Assembly (NCBI GenBank): GCA_027422505.1
Contig: JAPQWV010000298.1
Span: 496,001-560,000, forward strand
Source of the DNA: Craterostigma plantagineum
Taxonomy: Eukaryota; Streptophyta; Magnoliopsida; Lamiales; Linderniaceae
Direction of reading: 5' to 3'
Length of the DNA: 64,000 nt
Positions within the stretch are counted from its first letter, which is position 1; each line of letters begins with the position of its first letter. Position numbers and translations under genes: made by a program. Of this stretch, positions 35,481 through 47,471 are shown in pieces. The notes beneath the pieces were generated by a model that saw only the letters and a program-made list of their open reading frames with translations, did no database searches and was not told the DNA's origin.

Positions 35481-38400
35481 CCATCGATGATGTCACGCGA
35501 GAGAGCGCAACATACAACTGCCCATGTGTGAAAACAGGTTTTGGAAGATACACCCATACCCTCTTTAGGCTTTGTCCTTAACTTTTGTTTATTGTCATTG
35601 CGTAGCAAACTTTCAGTGGAAACTGACGACGACGGAGTTTGAATGGCCATGTTGTGTCCGATGGAGAAAGGATGATTCTTGGTATTAGAACCTTTTTTCC
35701 CTATATGAGTACCTGTTAAAATTTCTGCCTCAACCACTCTTCTCCCCAAATGTGATACAATCATTGTGTCCATGTTGTTCTCCAATTCAGTATCTAGCTC
35801 AGCAATGTCTGCACTTAAATATTCAGTAGGAAGGCCCAGAGTTATTGATAGCATGTAACTGTTTACTTCATCTTCCGTTTGGTTTCGTGGCGTCAGTATC
35901 GCTCTTTCCCTGATATCTCATGCTCCGTCGTACGATTTTCAAAATCTGAGTAGTCATACGTAGCTATGCCACTAACTGTGTCACCATGAGTGTTAATATA
36001 CATATCCTCTGGCATTTTAACTGTTTCCATGGATTTATCCGTGTCATCTATGATATTGCCATCTCCAACTTGTAAAATCCACTTGGCAAACTCAATTTTA
36101 GAGTGATGTAATCTCATGTTCTGCGACAACGTGTAGACACGACAGTCCTCCCATAAATATGAGCGATAGCATCTACTGTATCTTGTCTTGATCCTCGAGC
36201 TATTACTGGCAGAATTTGCCTGAAATCACCACCCAGCAAGACAATTTTGCCACCAAAAGGTCCAACATCTGCGACGACATTTGCCCGAGACATGAGGTCT
36301 CTCAGTGTTTTGTCTAACGCCTCAAATGCGTATTTGTGAGTCATCGGAGCCTCATCCCATATAATTAGCTCTGAACATGTCAGTAATTCAACCAGCATCG
36401 TTCCATACTTTATGTTGCACATAGAGTTCTCTTAGAGAGTTATTGGAATCTTAAATCTGGAATGTGCTGTCCTTCCACCTGATAGTAATAATGCTGCTAT
36501 ACCTGAAGATGCAACCGGGATGACAATTCGACTCTCTGATCTTAATTTTCTGATTAACGTCTAGTAAATGTGTGTTTTCCCCGTCCCTCCAGGTCCGTAT
36601 AAGAAAATAAGCCCCCTTTGCTGTTGTGCACTGAGTGAATAACGTCATCGAAGAGTCTTTGCTGCTCTTCATTCAGAGTATCAATAAGATGTTGGTGTCA
36701 AATTGTGTTATCTTCAATGCTGTATTTATTTTCTTCCATGAGCATCCTGTTGTTGAGTTCTTTTAGAATCGTCTTTGAGGGTGTAGGCATCAGTGGGAAA
36801 TCTGAAAGAGTCTTGGAACTCTGCATCGTGATTTTTTCAATCTCTGCAAGGGTGTAGTTTTTCAGTTGGTCATCTGTAAGGTATAGTTCACAGTTCACTT
36901 ATGCCAAACAGACGTCGTTGTCGTATTAGCACGTCTTCAGAAAAACTATTCCAACAGCAGTTCCGGAGGTTCAAGGGATCTGTGACTTCGCAGAAAATCA
37001 ACAGCGTAACAAATAGTTGTCGAACCTGATTTGGCGAAGCCCATTGAGCAGCCTCGTCGATAGCCTGATGCCACTCTGAATCACCATCTAACAATCCCGT
37101 TTTATAGCACGCGCGTCCTTGAAAGTCTGCATGCCCGTTTACCGTACATATGTCCGAATACGATGTTGGTCCTTTCACCATAGTAAGCAACATTCTCATG
37201 TAATATATTTCGCCTGCTGTTGGATGTATGTTCACAATCCTGCCAATAACAAACCCTTTCTTTCGCGGTGTCCATGCCTTGTTAGATACATTCCATACAA
37301 ACTTCGATCGAAACTGATTGTAAGTAAGATTCCGTGCCTCAGGATTGAACTTGTTTGTTTCCATCCATTCTTTGAACATAGTCTTCTGAATACCACTTGT
37401 TAGCCATCATGTTCTCCAGATTGGCAGATTCATCGTACATCAAACTCTGTTGGCCTTCCAAATGAATTTGAAGCCTCTGTACAACAGGTTTTCGGTGGTG
37501 GATGTCGAATGCCAGTATTCTCCACATTGCTTCACAAGCAGATAAATATCTGCAATCTAGAAATCTTGATATTTCATCACCGTGTCGGGGGGTTTTCCCT
37601 GTGGATTGTGTGTTCGCGGACTCGATTATCATTGTCGCCTTGTCAACTTGTGATATATTTTGAACAAATACTTTATTGCCCTTGTTGTGTTGCACCATTC
37701 CACGTTAATATGTGCCCTATATTTTTTCAACATTGCCAGGTTATGCGGTACCACGTAACCGTTGTCGAGGACGACGTCTTTTCTTAAGGATAAATCTACC
37801 GTCATCCCTCACTCTATAATGCACATATCCGAATTTGTCAATCGTTGTCCTAGCACTATGTTGTTTTGGGAAGTTCGTTGTGCACCTGTTTTTTTCCATG
37901 CATGGAGAATTTTGAAACCATACGGTCCATGCATCATGAATTGTTCGACCAAAGCATATCCCTCTTCATCAATTTGGCGGTCCGGAATCTCTGCCGAAAT
38001 AATTGCATCAACCTCTGCAGGAGTAGGCCCGGCGGTTGCTCGATTAAGCCATAGCAGTATATGGGCATGTGGCAAACCATGTTTCTGGAATTCAATAGTA
38101 TACAACGCTACGTTGCCGACAAATATACGAATTGTTAGAAATGTTTACGTGACTACTAAAGCTACTGCGTAAATGACATACCAGCCTTAATATTAGGGAA
38201 GAAGCATCCACTGCAAATGCCTGCCATAAGTTGTTCTAACTTTATCTTGAACATTCGGATTACAGGTTAGGTCTTTCGTTTGGCACGTCTTCACCATATG
38301 TTTGAAGTTGATCTGTGATCTCTTCCCAGTTTGGATTTGCTGTTTTTGTTATGAATAAATGTGGGTTGTCATACCATCTAGATAAGGCGAGAGCTCATGA

Positions 38401-40340
38401 TAATTTTCAACCATATATCTCGGAGATCCCGTAAATGACGAAGGCAAAATTATTTTTTTTCCCAAGTGATCTTGCATCCATCTCTCCCCTTGATACTGCA
38501 TCGCATATCTTGCTATAACGTTCTGCCCTCAACTTCTTCTGATTATTTCTGACCCAAAGCAATCTTTCCTGTTCTGTGGCTGTATATGCATCTACTACAT
38601 ATTGGTGAAAAAGACGGCCCGCTCGAATGATACATTTCCTTGAGACAATATAGTTTGGATTTGGTAAGCATAGAACTCCCTCATTGTTATACATTTCCTC
38701 TTGAACGTTGCGTGCAGCACTCCGTTGAATGGGATCTGATCGTGGTATCCAATTTCACCATAAGGAAAAAGCAACCGGTACTGCATTGCCATGAAAGATG
38801 GATGTGACCCGCTGATTCTTTGAACTTGGCCATTTTTCATCTAGACAATTATGTCCCGTTTCCCAGTTGTTACCGGCAGGTCACCGACTATTGGTCCTGC
38901 AATTTCGTCTGTTGTAGGTAGGTCATATTGCCTTTGGTGGCGTCCGCGACCTATCAGCCTTCGATAATTCAGTTGCCCTTTCGCTTCATACCTGTCTCTT
39001 GTCATCCTGAAGATTTTAGCAAGCTCATTGTTCCCATCTAGCATTGTTATTAGTTTGGCAATGGCATCTGTATCCGAATTCTCAGAGCTTTTTCAAGAAA
39101 GTGTGTTCATTCTGTTGGAGACTTCATTTACAGTGTCGTAAATGTATAGCTGAGCAAATCTTGGCTTATCTCCTTCAGCTGGAAGCAAAACGATATTGTG
39201 ATAGTTTTGTCCATGGATCCTGTAAACATATGCGCCTGATTTTTGTTTGACTAGGAGTGGTTCGGTACGGTATATCATACCAAAACTGTGATACCGTATA
39301 CCGTACCGAAAATTCGGTATCGAAAAAAATCATACCAATACCATACCAAAATTTCGGTATACCTTAAATTTCGATACAGTATCATACCGAAATTTCGGTA
39401 TGGTATCGGTATCATACCTTCTAACCATTCACACGGGGGGTTTTTTACTTTGTGTGTCTCGTAACTCGTTAATTCGTTGTTTTCGAATTTTTGGTCAATT
39501 CAAACTCCTTAGGCCCGAATAAGATGGATTATTAATTCCAAATTTTCCAAAATAAACAGATTTTTAATTCATAAAATAACCTTAAATAATTTACATATTT
39601 TAGTAGTCTCCTTAGACAAAGAAACAAACATGTATTTTTTATTCCTTTTGTTTTTTTTAATGTAAGTAAAATATGGTGGGCCTCAATAATCTTAAAAAGT
39701 TGGGTATAGTTAATAAATTATGGGCTAAATAAATTTATGAAGATCCTTATAATATTTCTATCCATTTTATATTTTTTTCTAAATAATGTAATATATGTAG
39801 GTGTGTGTATATATATTTATAATATATGTAGGTGTGTGTATATATATTTATAATATTAAAAATATTAGTATTTCGGTATCATCGATATACCTAATTTTTA
39901 AAATTTTCATACCATTACCGTACCGAAAATTTTCAGTACGGTATCGTACCTCACCAAAAATTTCGGTATACCAAAATTTTCGATATTTTCGATACGTTTC
40001 GATACGATAAGGACGGTATATCGGTATTTCGGTATATTTCCCCAGCCCTAGGTTTGACCGACGTGTCAACTTTTGCTCCCATGGATGTAAATGCAAGAAT
40101 TGAATTATAAACCCTGATGTACTGTCTAAATGATATGTCAAAAATTATATTGAGCAAGTATTGAGGTGGTTGCCTCGATGGAGGAAGCGACACTCTACCT
40201 TGGTTGCAGCATATAGTGTATAGCAAAGTTTTTCCACGGTCTTGTTTTTTTGTCGACTCCGCCTTCCAAACCAGCGCATCGCAAAAATGGCAATGAAGAA
40301 GCTCCTCTTTTACGTATTGTACAGAGGGTAAACGCTTGTT
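35474..40340 (-). pseudogene. Helitron Rep/PIF1-type helicase remnant
   Basis: In minus-strand order the pieces are: an N-terminal zinc-like segment (CHFCDALVW, ICCNQGRVSLPPSRQPP, about 40330-40140); SFRQYIRVYNSILAFTSMG, then a break by the hAT insertion; GAYVYRIHGQNYHNIVLLP (39230-39170); the Helitron_like_N domain; the HUH motif HGLPHAHILLWL (about 38075-38040); the region of the Rep tyrosine motif near 37655, which is frameshifted by an added A; and then the PIF1 helicase. The helicase shows Walker A GPGGTGKT near 36590, Walker B LIIWDEAPM near 36360, GGDFRQILPV near 36220 and LSQNMRL near 36120, and it ends near 35474 (LGLPTEYLS, GRRVVEAEI). Rep nicks and joins the element ends and the helicase unwinds it during rolling-circle transposition. 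At least eight frame breaks or stops are present. Confidence 0.9.
39252..40050. mobile_element. hAT-type non-autonomous element inside Helitron Rep
   Basis: The ends are TAGGAGTGGTTCGGTACGG (39252) and, inverted, TAGGGCTGGGGAAATATACCG (40050). The flanks TGTTTGAC (39244-39251) and GGTTTGAC (40051-40058) form an 8-bp duplication with one mismatch. The outer parts are packed with CGGTA(T/C) repeats in both orientations, so long arms can fold back. TAGGG..CCCTA ends and an 8-bp duplication suggest hAT. It interrupts the Helitron reading between VDTSV and QKSGAYVYR. Confidence 0.85.
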
Positions 40341-41658
40341 CGTTGTCTTCGATCACTTTCTGCAGTCAACGCATAACAATTTAAACAACAACTAGCATTA
40401 GTATTTGTGTTTGGCGATATGTCGCGGAAATTTTACTTGCATACCATCTTGTGTTCCTAGGTTTTGTTTACTGCTCTCTGTAATCCTCAATCGTCGTTTA
40501 GATTTCATGACTTCCAAACGCTTCTGTCTTGCAATTTTGGCCTGATGGGATCATGATTTTCCAGGAAATAACAATTGCATGCTGTCGTCTTGTGTTCCTG
40601 CGAATGCGTGCAATTTTTAATTTAGTAATAAAACACTGAATAGTGCATGAAAATAATGGATGGGTTTGCATATAAATATCCTGAAATAGATTACCGATGG
40701 TGACGTCGATGTTGGCCAATTTTTTTGTGAATCTTCATGTAATGTTCATTGACAGCCTCGAGCATGTTTTCAACACTTCCCGTGAGAGTATCGTACCTTA
40801 CTTGGAACATGTCGTATGTACGTTGTTCAAATAGCTTGTGGCAATTTATCTTCGCATCGATCCTTTCCTCTACCTGGATCATTAAAGATCTCAGGTAGTC
40901 ACATTGCCAATCCACGAGTGTATGGACGTTAGTATGCATAGTATGAAAACTGATGAACTGTACACATTATATGCTGCAATGGGCCGTTGTTTAGGCTGAG
41001 GTATGCGTATTTCTGCGAGTTGCCTGTTAAATTTCTGATTTCGTGTGATTGAAAATTACTCCTGCAGCTGTAAATCTGTTTATAGTATATAAGCACTTAC
41101 ACTATTTAGCATTTTCGTTCCTCCTCGGCTAATCAACCTTTGAGTGCAACGATTTTATGGAATTTAATTGTGTTGACTGTTTATATTCACGGTTTACCGT
41201 TCATGAACATCACATACACTGGTCTTCACTAATTAATGTTGTCCATGCGTTTGACAATATTCTAGCATACTGCTTGAAAGTCGCGTATGACTGTTCATAT
41301 TCAGGTAATTGAGATCAACGTACCAATGCAACAATAACGTGCATCTGTCTAGATTTCAGTAACAAAAAATACACATGGATGCCAGGCGGATTCCATGTCT
41401 ACATTGTAACATTTTTAGTAATGCAGATTTTGTAGGATTTATCGTTAGCAATACACGTTTTGTAAGTAGAGATAATGATACATTCATGCTAATGTGATGT
41501 CATAAAATCCACACACTCGCACATAAACATCGAAAATTTGTACCACCCAAGAAGCATAGACATTCACTAAAGCGTCCATCCCATTCAGCTTTCTAGTTAC
41601 ACACTAAGGCCACGCTTCACTACACCGCTAGAAAAAGAACAATGAGAGTTCGGCATTT
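40341..41658. other. Region between Helitron Rep and Ulp1 gene
   Basis: No clear gene is seen. A minus-strand ORF (40691-40939, 82 codons) is rich in acidic and aromatic residues with a weak helical pattern, but has no recognised domain. It may be the 5' part of the Helitron or a 3' exon fragment of a DUF1985-type protein. Confidence 0.45.
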
Positions 41659-43952
41659 CTATTCATTCGGCCAGGCCCAGTATGAGAGAAAAACTGATAC
41701 AGTCAAGTACTGCCCAAATTCATACACCAGTGAGCTCGCTAATTCGAACAGATCATCTTCGGGAAACATCGTTGCAAAGGCATTTCGCAGCACATATATG
41801 CCACAATCTCCACTGAAATGCATAAAAATATATTGGTGAGTTTCAATAGCGATAAGTAATGTATAAATAAAATATAGGCATTGCGATTACCCGCCAGGCT
41901 GTTTTGGAACACCTAGATGTCTCTGTGCGACCAGCGGCTTCTCTGAATTTGGGAGTTGCAACTCCTGTTGCAGCAAGCGTATGGCATCTGCCAGTTTTGT
42001 CACTACAGCATTAGTGTAGGTGAGATCTGGATCACACCAAATGTATGAATCTAGGATAGTCATCCTCTGGGGGCTGGGTTTGAAGACACACAAAATCCAG
42101 TGTGATCTTTTAACAGTCAATGGAAACAACATCGTATCTGCACGTCTCCATGGACACGAAGGCCATCCTTCTGCTTTGCCAAGGGCAAACTGCCTCAAAG
42201 AGCTTAAACCAGTGCCCCCATTTTTTGCATTGACTGTTGTTGCAAGCCTTGCAAATGATGTGGTCATTATTGCAACATCCTTTTTTGTAATCTTGCTCCG
42301 GGTCTGCAGCTCAATGAATCCACGCAGGCATTTGTCGACATGCTGTCATAGACCCATAAAGTAAAGTCCTGTGATATTCGTAACTTGACATATATATTGT
42401 TAGAAGGCATGATAGCAAAAAACTCTCATGTCAGTTCTGATTTGTAAAATCCCATCACGAGATGATGTTCATTCATGGCCTCTATGCGTTCCACCACTTT
42501 TCGGAACATTTCATTCTTGTACAGTACATGTTCATCAATCTTCTGGTTTTTGTATGCAACTCTCTTGGTTTTTTACAATGTCGTGGGGGGGGGGCTTTAT
42601 CGGCAGAGCCCAGCCTTTTTGAGTCTTGGTGCTGCAGCTTATTCGACATGTATATCTGCCATATCGTGAACGTCCTTGCGAATATTTGCTGTTTTGTCAG
42701 AAATATTTCTTACGAGGATCGTAGTAGGAAGTGCCCCTGTTGATGCTTTACTATGAGATGATGATCTTGATGTCTTACACTTATGAAATCCGTCGCCCAA
42801 ACAACTTCCAGAAAAGCTTGAAGATGATATTTCTTCAGGTGAACTGCCTACATTGTTTGGCACTACAGTAGGCAGATCTAGTGTTGGCACTCTATTCATT
42901 TCCTACACAGGCGTCTTGTTAACAGACTGCTACAATTGACTTGGACATTAACTCAATGATGTAATCCAATCTTGGCGAACCTTTTCTTCTCCAGTTGACA
43001 GTTCTCCAACGACACATGCGTGGGAGTGTTGTATTGGCAATGCCTACGTATCTTGCAAATGCAGCCACCACGCCAGGTATGCATTCATATGCAAGTACCT
43101 AAGCGAGAGACACTATGAATTACGTCTAATACATTTGCATGTCTGACAAAATAAAATGCAAATGAAAGTAAATACTCAAATTATACACACTAATATGAAG
43201 ACAAACAAAACATTAGATGTAATCAAAGTTGATAACCTGAAGAGGAAGCACAAATCCTGCTAAGGTCAGACGACGGTCGTTTTTCCTACAATCCGTTAAA
43301 ATATCACTGCCAAACGAACTAAGATCCCTCTTCAATGACTTCAGAACTTCATCATATGCAACGGTTCCCCATGGATAATTGTTGAACTCGTCAAAATCGT
43401 CAACCAAATATAACCACTTTGTATAAATCAATGACGTTTCTCTACCACTTCGTTTCTGCAGGACACTTGCAACAAAGAGAATGGTTGCCATCTTTAGCTT
43501 TTCAACATCGACAACAGGTGTTTTTTTCCTGCCCATCTCCTTTAATCGGACTCTAACATCCTGTATTGTAAACCTCTCATTCCCTTGAAAGTGCCTTGAA
43601 ATGAAACTGTTACTTCTAACCACAACGAGCCGAGCACAAACTTTCATGCCTGTCAGCAGGCAGAATTCAGAAGCTGAAAAGTGCAGGGGCCTGTCGTTTA
43701 TCATCATCCATATTTCATCTATATTCTCTTGCTTAGTCTGAGACTACATCAAATACATATAAGCTGACTTGATAAGCAGAAATTGTCCGCATGTTCAATC
43801 AAACTCCCAAATTGTGATTTTTGGACCATTAGTTCCATCTCTATGCCGCTTAGCATACTCCTAATGACATTGCACGTTTCCTTGTAGTCTGAATAAACTG
43901 TTAATTTACAGTGTAGGACTCTATGCTGGGGAAGCTGATTCTCCAACTTCAC
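41659..43952 (-). CDS. DUF1985-Ulp1 cysteine protease, transposon-associated, multi-exon
   Basis: Minus-strand pieces run in order. 43952-43750 resembles the DUF1985 start (SGIEMELMVQKSQFGSLIEH). 43720-43213 carries PLHFSASEFCLLTGMKV, KWLYLVDDFDEFNNYPWGT and LPLQVINFDYI, the body of DUF1985. A serine-rich linker lies near 42899-42639. An exon at 42342-41891 has SHWILCVFK and MTILDSYIW, and a last exon at 41812-41659 has GDCGIYVL and ends at TAG 41659. The last intron has GT-AG borders and joins in frame. His, Asp and Cys of the C48 (SUMO-protease-like) fold are therefore all visible. Plant DUF1985-Ulp1 proteins are known mainly from transposons (Mutator KAONASHI-type and Helitron-captured). 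The linker exon borders are uncertain and the start codon may lie further upstream. Confidence 0.7.
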
Positions 43953-45720
43953 CTGAATATAGGTTGTTTGATAGATATTGAAGTCATCACGTAACGCATT
44001 ATAAGATAAAAACCAATAAATCTTCTAAAAGGATTCATGATACAGAGAACACTAGCTACTGTAAAAATATCCACTGCAAATTTGTTGTGCAACACAAATT
44101 TTAATGGAAAAACAAGTAACCTTCGCACTTCTAGCCTTCACTACTTTCAGTTGATGTTCGGCAGTTATAACATTCATGTAGAAAATAATTATAAGAATAA
44201 CCCAACAAATACGGGAACTCGCACATACCCTAGGAATAATCCCCATCAATTTTTCCGAGCTCTGGAAGAGGTGCCGACGGCGCAGGCATAATGAAACTGA
44301 TTAAACCGGCGAGAACAGGTTAGCTATTCAAGGCTGCCACTAATTTGGGTTTTGCAAGTAGGTAGCAGCCACTTAGACGCATCAATGTGAGTGGTTGGGT
44401 TCAGCGTATTTGGCAGGAAGATCAAGCGGACTCATGAAAATATTTCGATTTGGGTATTTGTACAGTCACTTTTATTTTCATTGTTTATTTTAGAATTAAA
44501 TAATCAGACCAAATTAAATGGTAAGAATGAAATAAATGAAGGCGCGAAATTCAATTTGTGAATTAAATAACACGGTGCGTTTGATTTCAAATTAAGGTAC
44601 GTTTTTTCCCAAAACTTTATATGGGTTAAATCGCAGAAAAACAATCGTATGATACCCTTTTGTCCTGGTTTGTGAAGTAAGCTCATCATCATGACTAAAA
44701 TTCCTGAATAATATTACTTGAAAATGGAGAATTCTGTGCATTCTTCAGGCAATACAAAAGTGATTAACTATTGTCCGGAAAAAAACAGCCAATAGCCTAC
44801 CAAACATTGTCCGATATAATCAACGGACAAAAAGCAATCAGCCCCATACAACTATAACAACCGAAGTATTAAAGTTCGAACACGGTTAAATCAACCTTCC
44901 TGCGCTTCTTCTTGATACCCTGACAACGGCAGGAGTATCATCAAGCCTGCATGCATCACCGGCAACATTGTCTGCCTCGTCCACCAGCTCCATAACCCCC
45001 GTGCCTGCCTCCACATCAACTTGCAAACTTAATATAGAAATTTTGTCATGATCATGCTATTATGTTATGACATAGTGTGTAGGAAACTTCAATAGAACGT
45101 GAAGAAATGGTAAGTATAGGAAAATTACGGACCTATTTCATCATGTTGATGCGTGTAGACCGAAATCTGCTTGACCTTCTCCTCAACCAACTGAATCCTG
45201 GCATCACTAAGCTTGGAGCTTGCCTCCACGATTGCTAACCTCCCATCAATTTTGCCGAGAAACATTCCCACCTTCTCATTAGTCGCAAGTGATTGTTGCG
45301 AGTGGTACTGTAGGATCTCCCTCATTTTCTGCAATTCAGCGAGGATGGTTAGCGAGTTGTGGATCAGTTGCATCGGAGGCATCTGCTGTAGTTAGCTTGC
45401 AAGGAACTTTTTCGATTTTCACTCCTCTCGAGGGCCTCACAGAGGTTGCTGCCTGGTGATCTGCCTGCTGAAATGGTGCAGTTGATGTTTTGTTGCATCG
45501 TTTAAATCCGACATGTTAGGTAATAAATTCGACACTTAAGTGTTTTACATAATTGAAGGCTTACCTAAGTGGTCTTATCTTCTCGAGTAGCTTGCGGGAA
45601 TATCCTTTAGAGCGATGAAATTCAGGAAGCGGCTTCTCCACACTGTGTATTCGCCTCTTTGTATTATAGTAGTCGAGTTGTTGAAGGATCTTCGTTGATT
45701 GTTTTGAGGGTTGAAGACGA
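43953..45720. other. Unassigned region, with a small coiled-coil ORF on the minus strand
   Basis: A minus-strand ORF at 45382-45125 (85 codons) contains a heptad-like stretch (LTILAELQKMREILQ, then LVEEKVKQI). It lies upstream of the DUF1985 gene in the same orientation and could be a 5' exon or a fragment of such a gene. The rest (43953-45124 and 45383-45720) shows no recognisable gene, repeat or terminus. Confidence 0.4.
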
Positions 45721-46577
45721 TGTAAAGTGCTCACAAGTGACGAAATTTGTTAGTAGCGTTTGATTCGAAGATTAGATCGACAATTATTTTCGATTCAATC
45801 TTTAGAGTATGATCGAAATTAATTTCGTCGATATAGAATGTATTTACTGTTTTCGTGCGAGAAATTTTGTCAGCGGAAAATTTTACGAGCGAAATAAATT
45901 GCCCAAAATCGTTCAGTCGAGAAAAATTTCCTGATCGTGAATTTATTTCGATCGTAAAGAAACAGTACGTTAGTAAGTTTCTCGACAAGTCAAAATAAAT
46001 CTGTTGACTAGAAAAAGTTTCTCGCGTATAAATGATTTTCGCCTGGTCAAACGTTAAAAGGTTTGACTGAAAAAGTTTTTCGAGTGAACGTTTTTACGCA
46101 TGCAAGGTCAAAATAAGTCTCTCTCGAAAAAGTTTTTCGTTGTATAATGCTCGAGAAATATTTCTAACTAAAAAACATTTCTGCTGATGACGATTCTAGC
46201 GCTGACTTCGTATTCTGACCGAGAAAAATTCTCGCGCTAAGTTTATCGATCGAGAAACTAATCCGATCGCAAAACTTAGCGAGAAAAATTTGAGCAATCG
46301 AGAAAAATTCACAGAATACGATTAACACAAATTCGAGCAAAAACAAAGACTCAGATAGTGAAGTTTGAGGTAATTGCTCGCAATCAAGTACTAATCACGC
46401 ACGAACAAGCAATTAAAAAAAAATATTTCACTTTGTATGACTATGTGTGAATTTAGATTTCAATTACAAATTTATCAAACATGTTATGAAATGCTAAACT
46501 ATTATGGTTTGATGAAATTAAATTTCGACTCAATTTCATTTTTGAACTAATATTTTGGTTTTCTAATTGTTTTTCAG
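45721..46577 (+). other. CGAGAAAA-rich leader-like region
   Basis: Short motifs of the type CGAGAAAAATT and TCGATCG recur many times. The composition closely resembles the leader after the primer site at 52093-53382. I read it as the 5' leader of the plus-strand element that continues to 50907. No LTR or primer site is seen before it, so the element seems 5'-truncated. Confidence 0.55.
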
Positions 46578-47471
46578 ATGGATCATTATTAAGCCTATAA
46601 CCACATTTACGATAAGAACCTATACCTCAAGGTTCAAGACACCAACTTCCAACTCGACCTGACTACCTTTAGGTGTCCGGACGAGATCATTGTGTCCATA
46701 TTGCAAGGCCATCCCCTCTGGCACGTGCTCACGGTGATGGCATCGGTGCCAATGGTCTACTTATAACAGTTTTGGGGAAGAATAAAGAGTCTAGTAGTTG
46801 ACGGCTCCTATCGATTCACCACGGTCCTCGGGACAAGACACATACGCTTCAGCAAGGATGATTTTGGGCTCGTCCTAGACCTACCCTTCAGCCTCAACTA
46901 TGACCCTCTACCTTCAGCCGCAGAGATGGTGGGTGACTTTCTCCACATGGGATACCGTCCACCGCTCACCAAACTTGCACATGTCCAGAGCAACGGAATA
47001 CCGCATCCATGGAAGACACTGTTTGGAATTATCAACAAGTGTCTGTCGCCAAAGCACGCCAGGTTCTACAAAGGCAACGACAACATTCTCCTCATTTTAC
47101 ACGGCATAGTGTTCTCGTGGAATTACGATTTCGCCCAACTGATCTGGAACGACTTAGCAGAACAGATCAGACAGAAAGAGAACAAGAGATCGAGGAATGT
47201 CCCATACGCTAGGTGGTTCAACGTCATTATCAGAAAACTCATGGAGATGCACGAGAACATCCCTCAGCTACCTCTTGGAGGGAACTATCAACCCCCAAGA
47301 CTCAAGTTCTTTCACAATCCAAGGCTCACAGATTTGGATCAGCCGTCGATGCCGATACCGTTCGAGCTGCTTCGTCTTGCCGACCCCTCCAGAGACATTT
47401 ATAGGCTATACTGTCGGGAGAATCATCTCACAGAGCATGTGATTCCAGGGCCCCGACAGTTTTTCATGTGA
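46578..47471 (+). pseudogene. gag: Gag-like ORF of a plus-strand LTR element, two in-frame stops
   Basis: One frame runs from ATG 46578 to TGA 47469-47471, with stops at 46590 and near 46767. The open part after Met 46926 is 181 codons. Segments such as FQLDLTTFRCPDEIIVSIL, FSKDDFGLVLDLP, HPWKTLFGIINKCLSPKHA and LILHGIVFSWNYDFAQLIW resemble the N-terminal Gag-like domain of some plant LTR retroelements, where a CLSPK..AF segment recurs. No zinc knuckle was seen. The element shows no pol downstream. The family name is uncertain; the retrotransposon link rests on similarity from memory plus the adjacent purine tract and LTR. Confidence 0.6.

Larger units (their letters stand above)
34269..40340 (-). 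mobile_element. Decayed autonomous-type Helitron (5' end not located)
   Basis: The minus-strand 3' end has the Helitron signature: a hairpin and a CTAG end followed by T. The strand carries Rep/helicase coding remains up to about 40340. The 5' TC end was not found and may lie further right, which would put the Ulp1 gene inside the element. Many frameshifts make it inactive. Confidence 0.82.
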
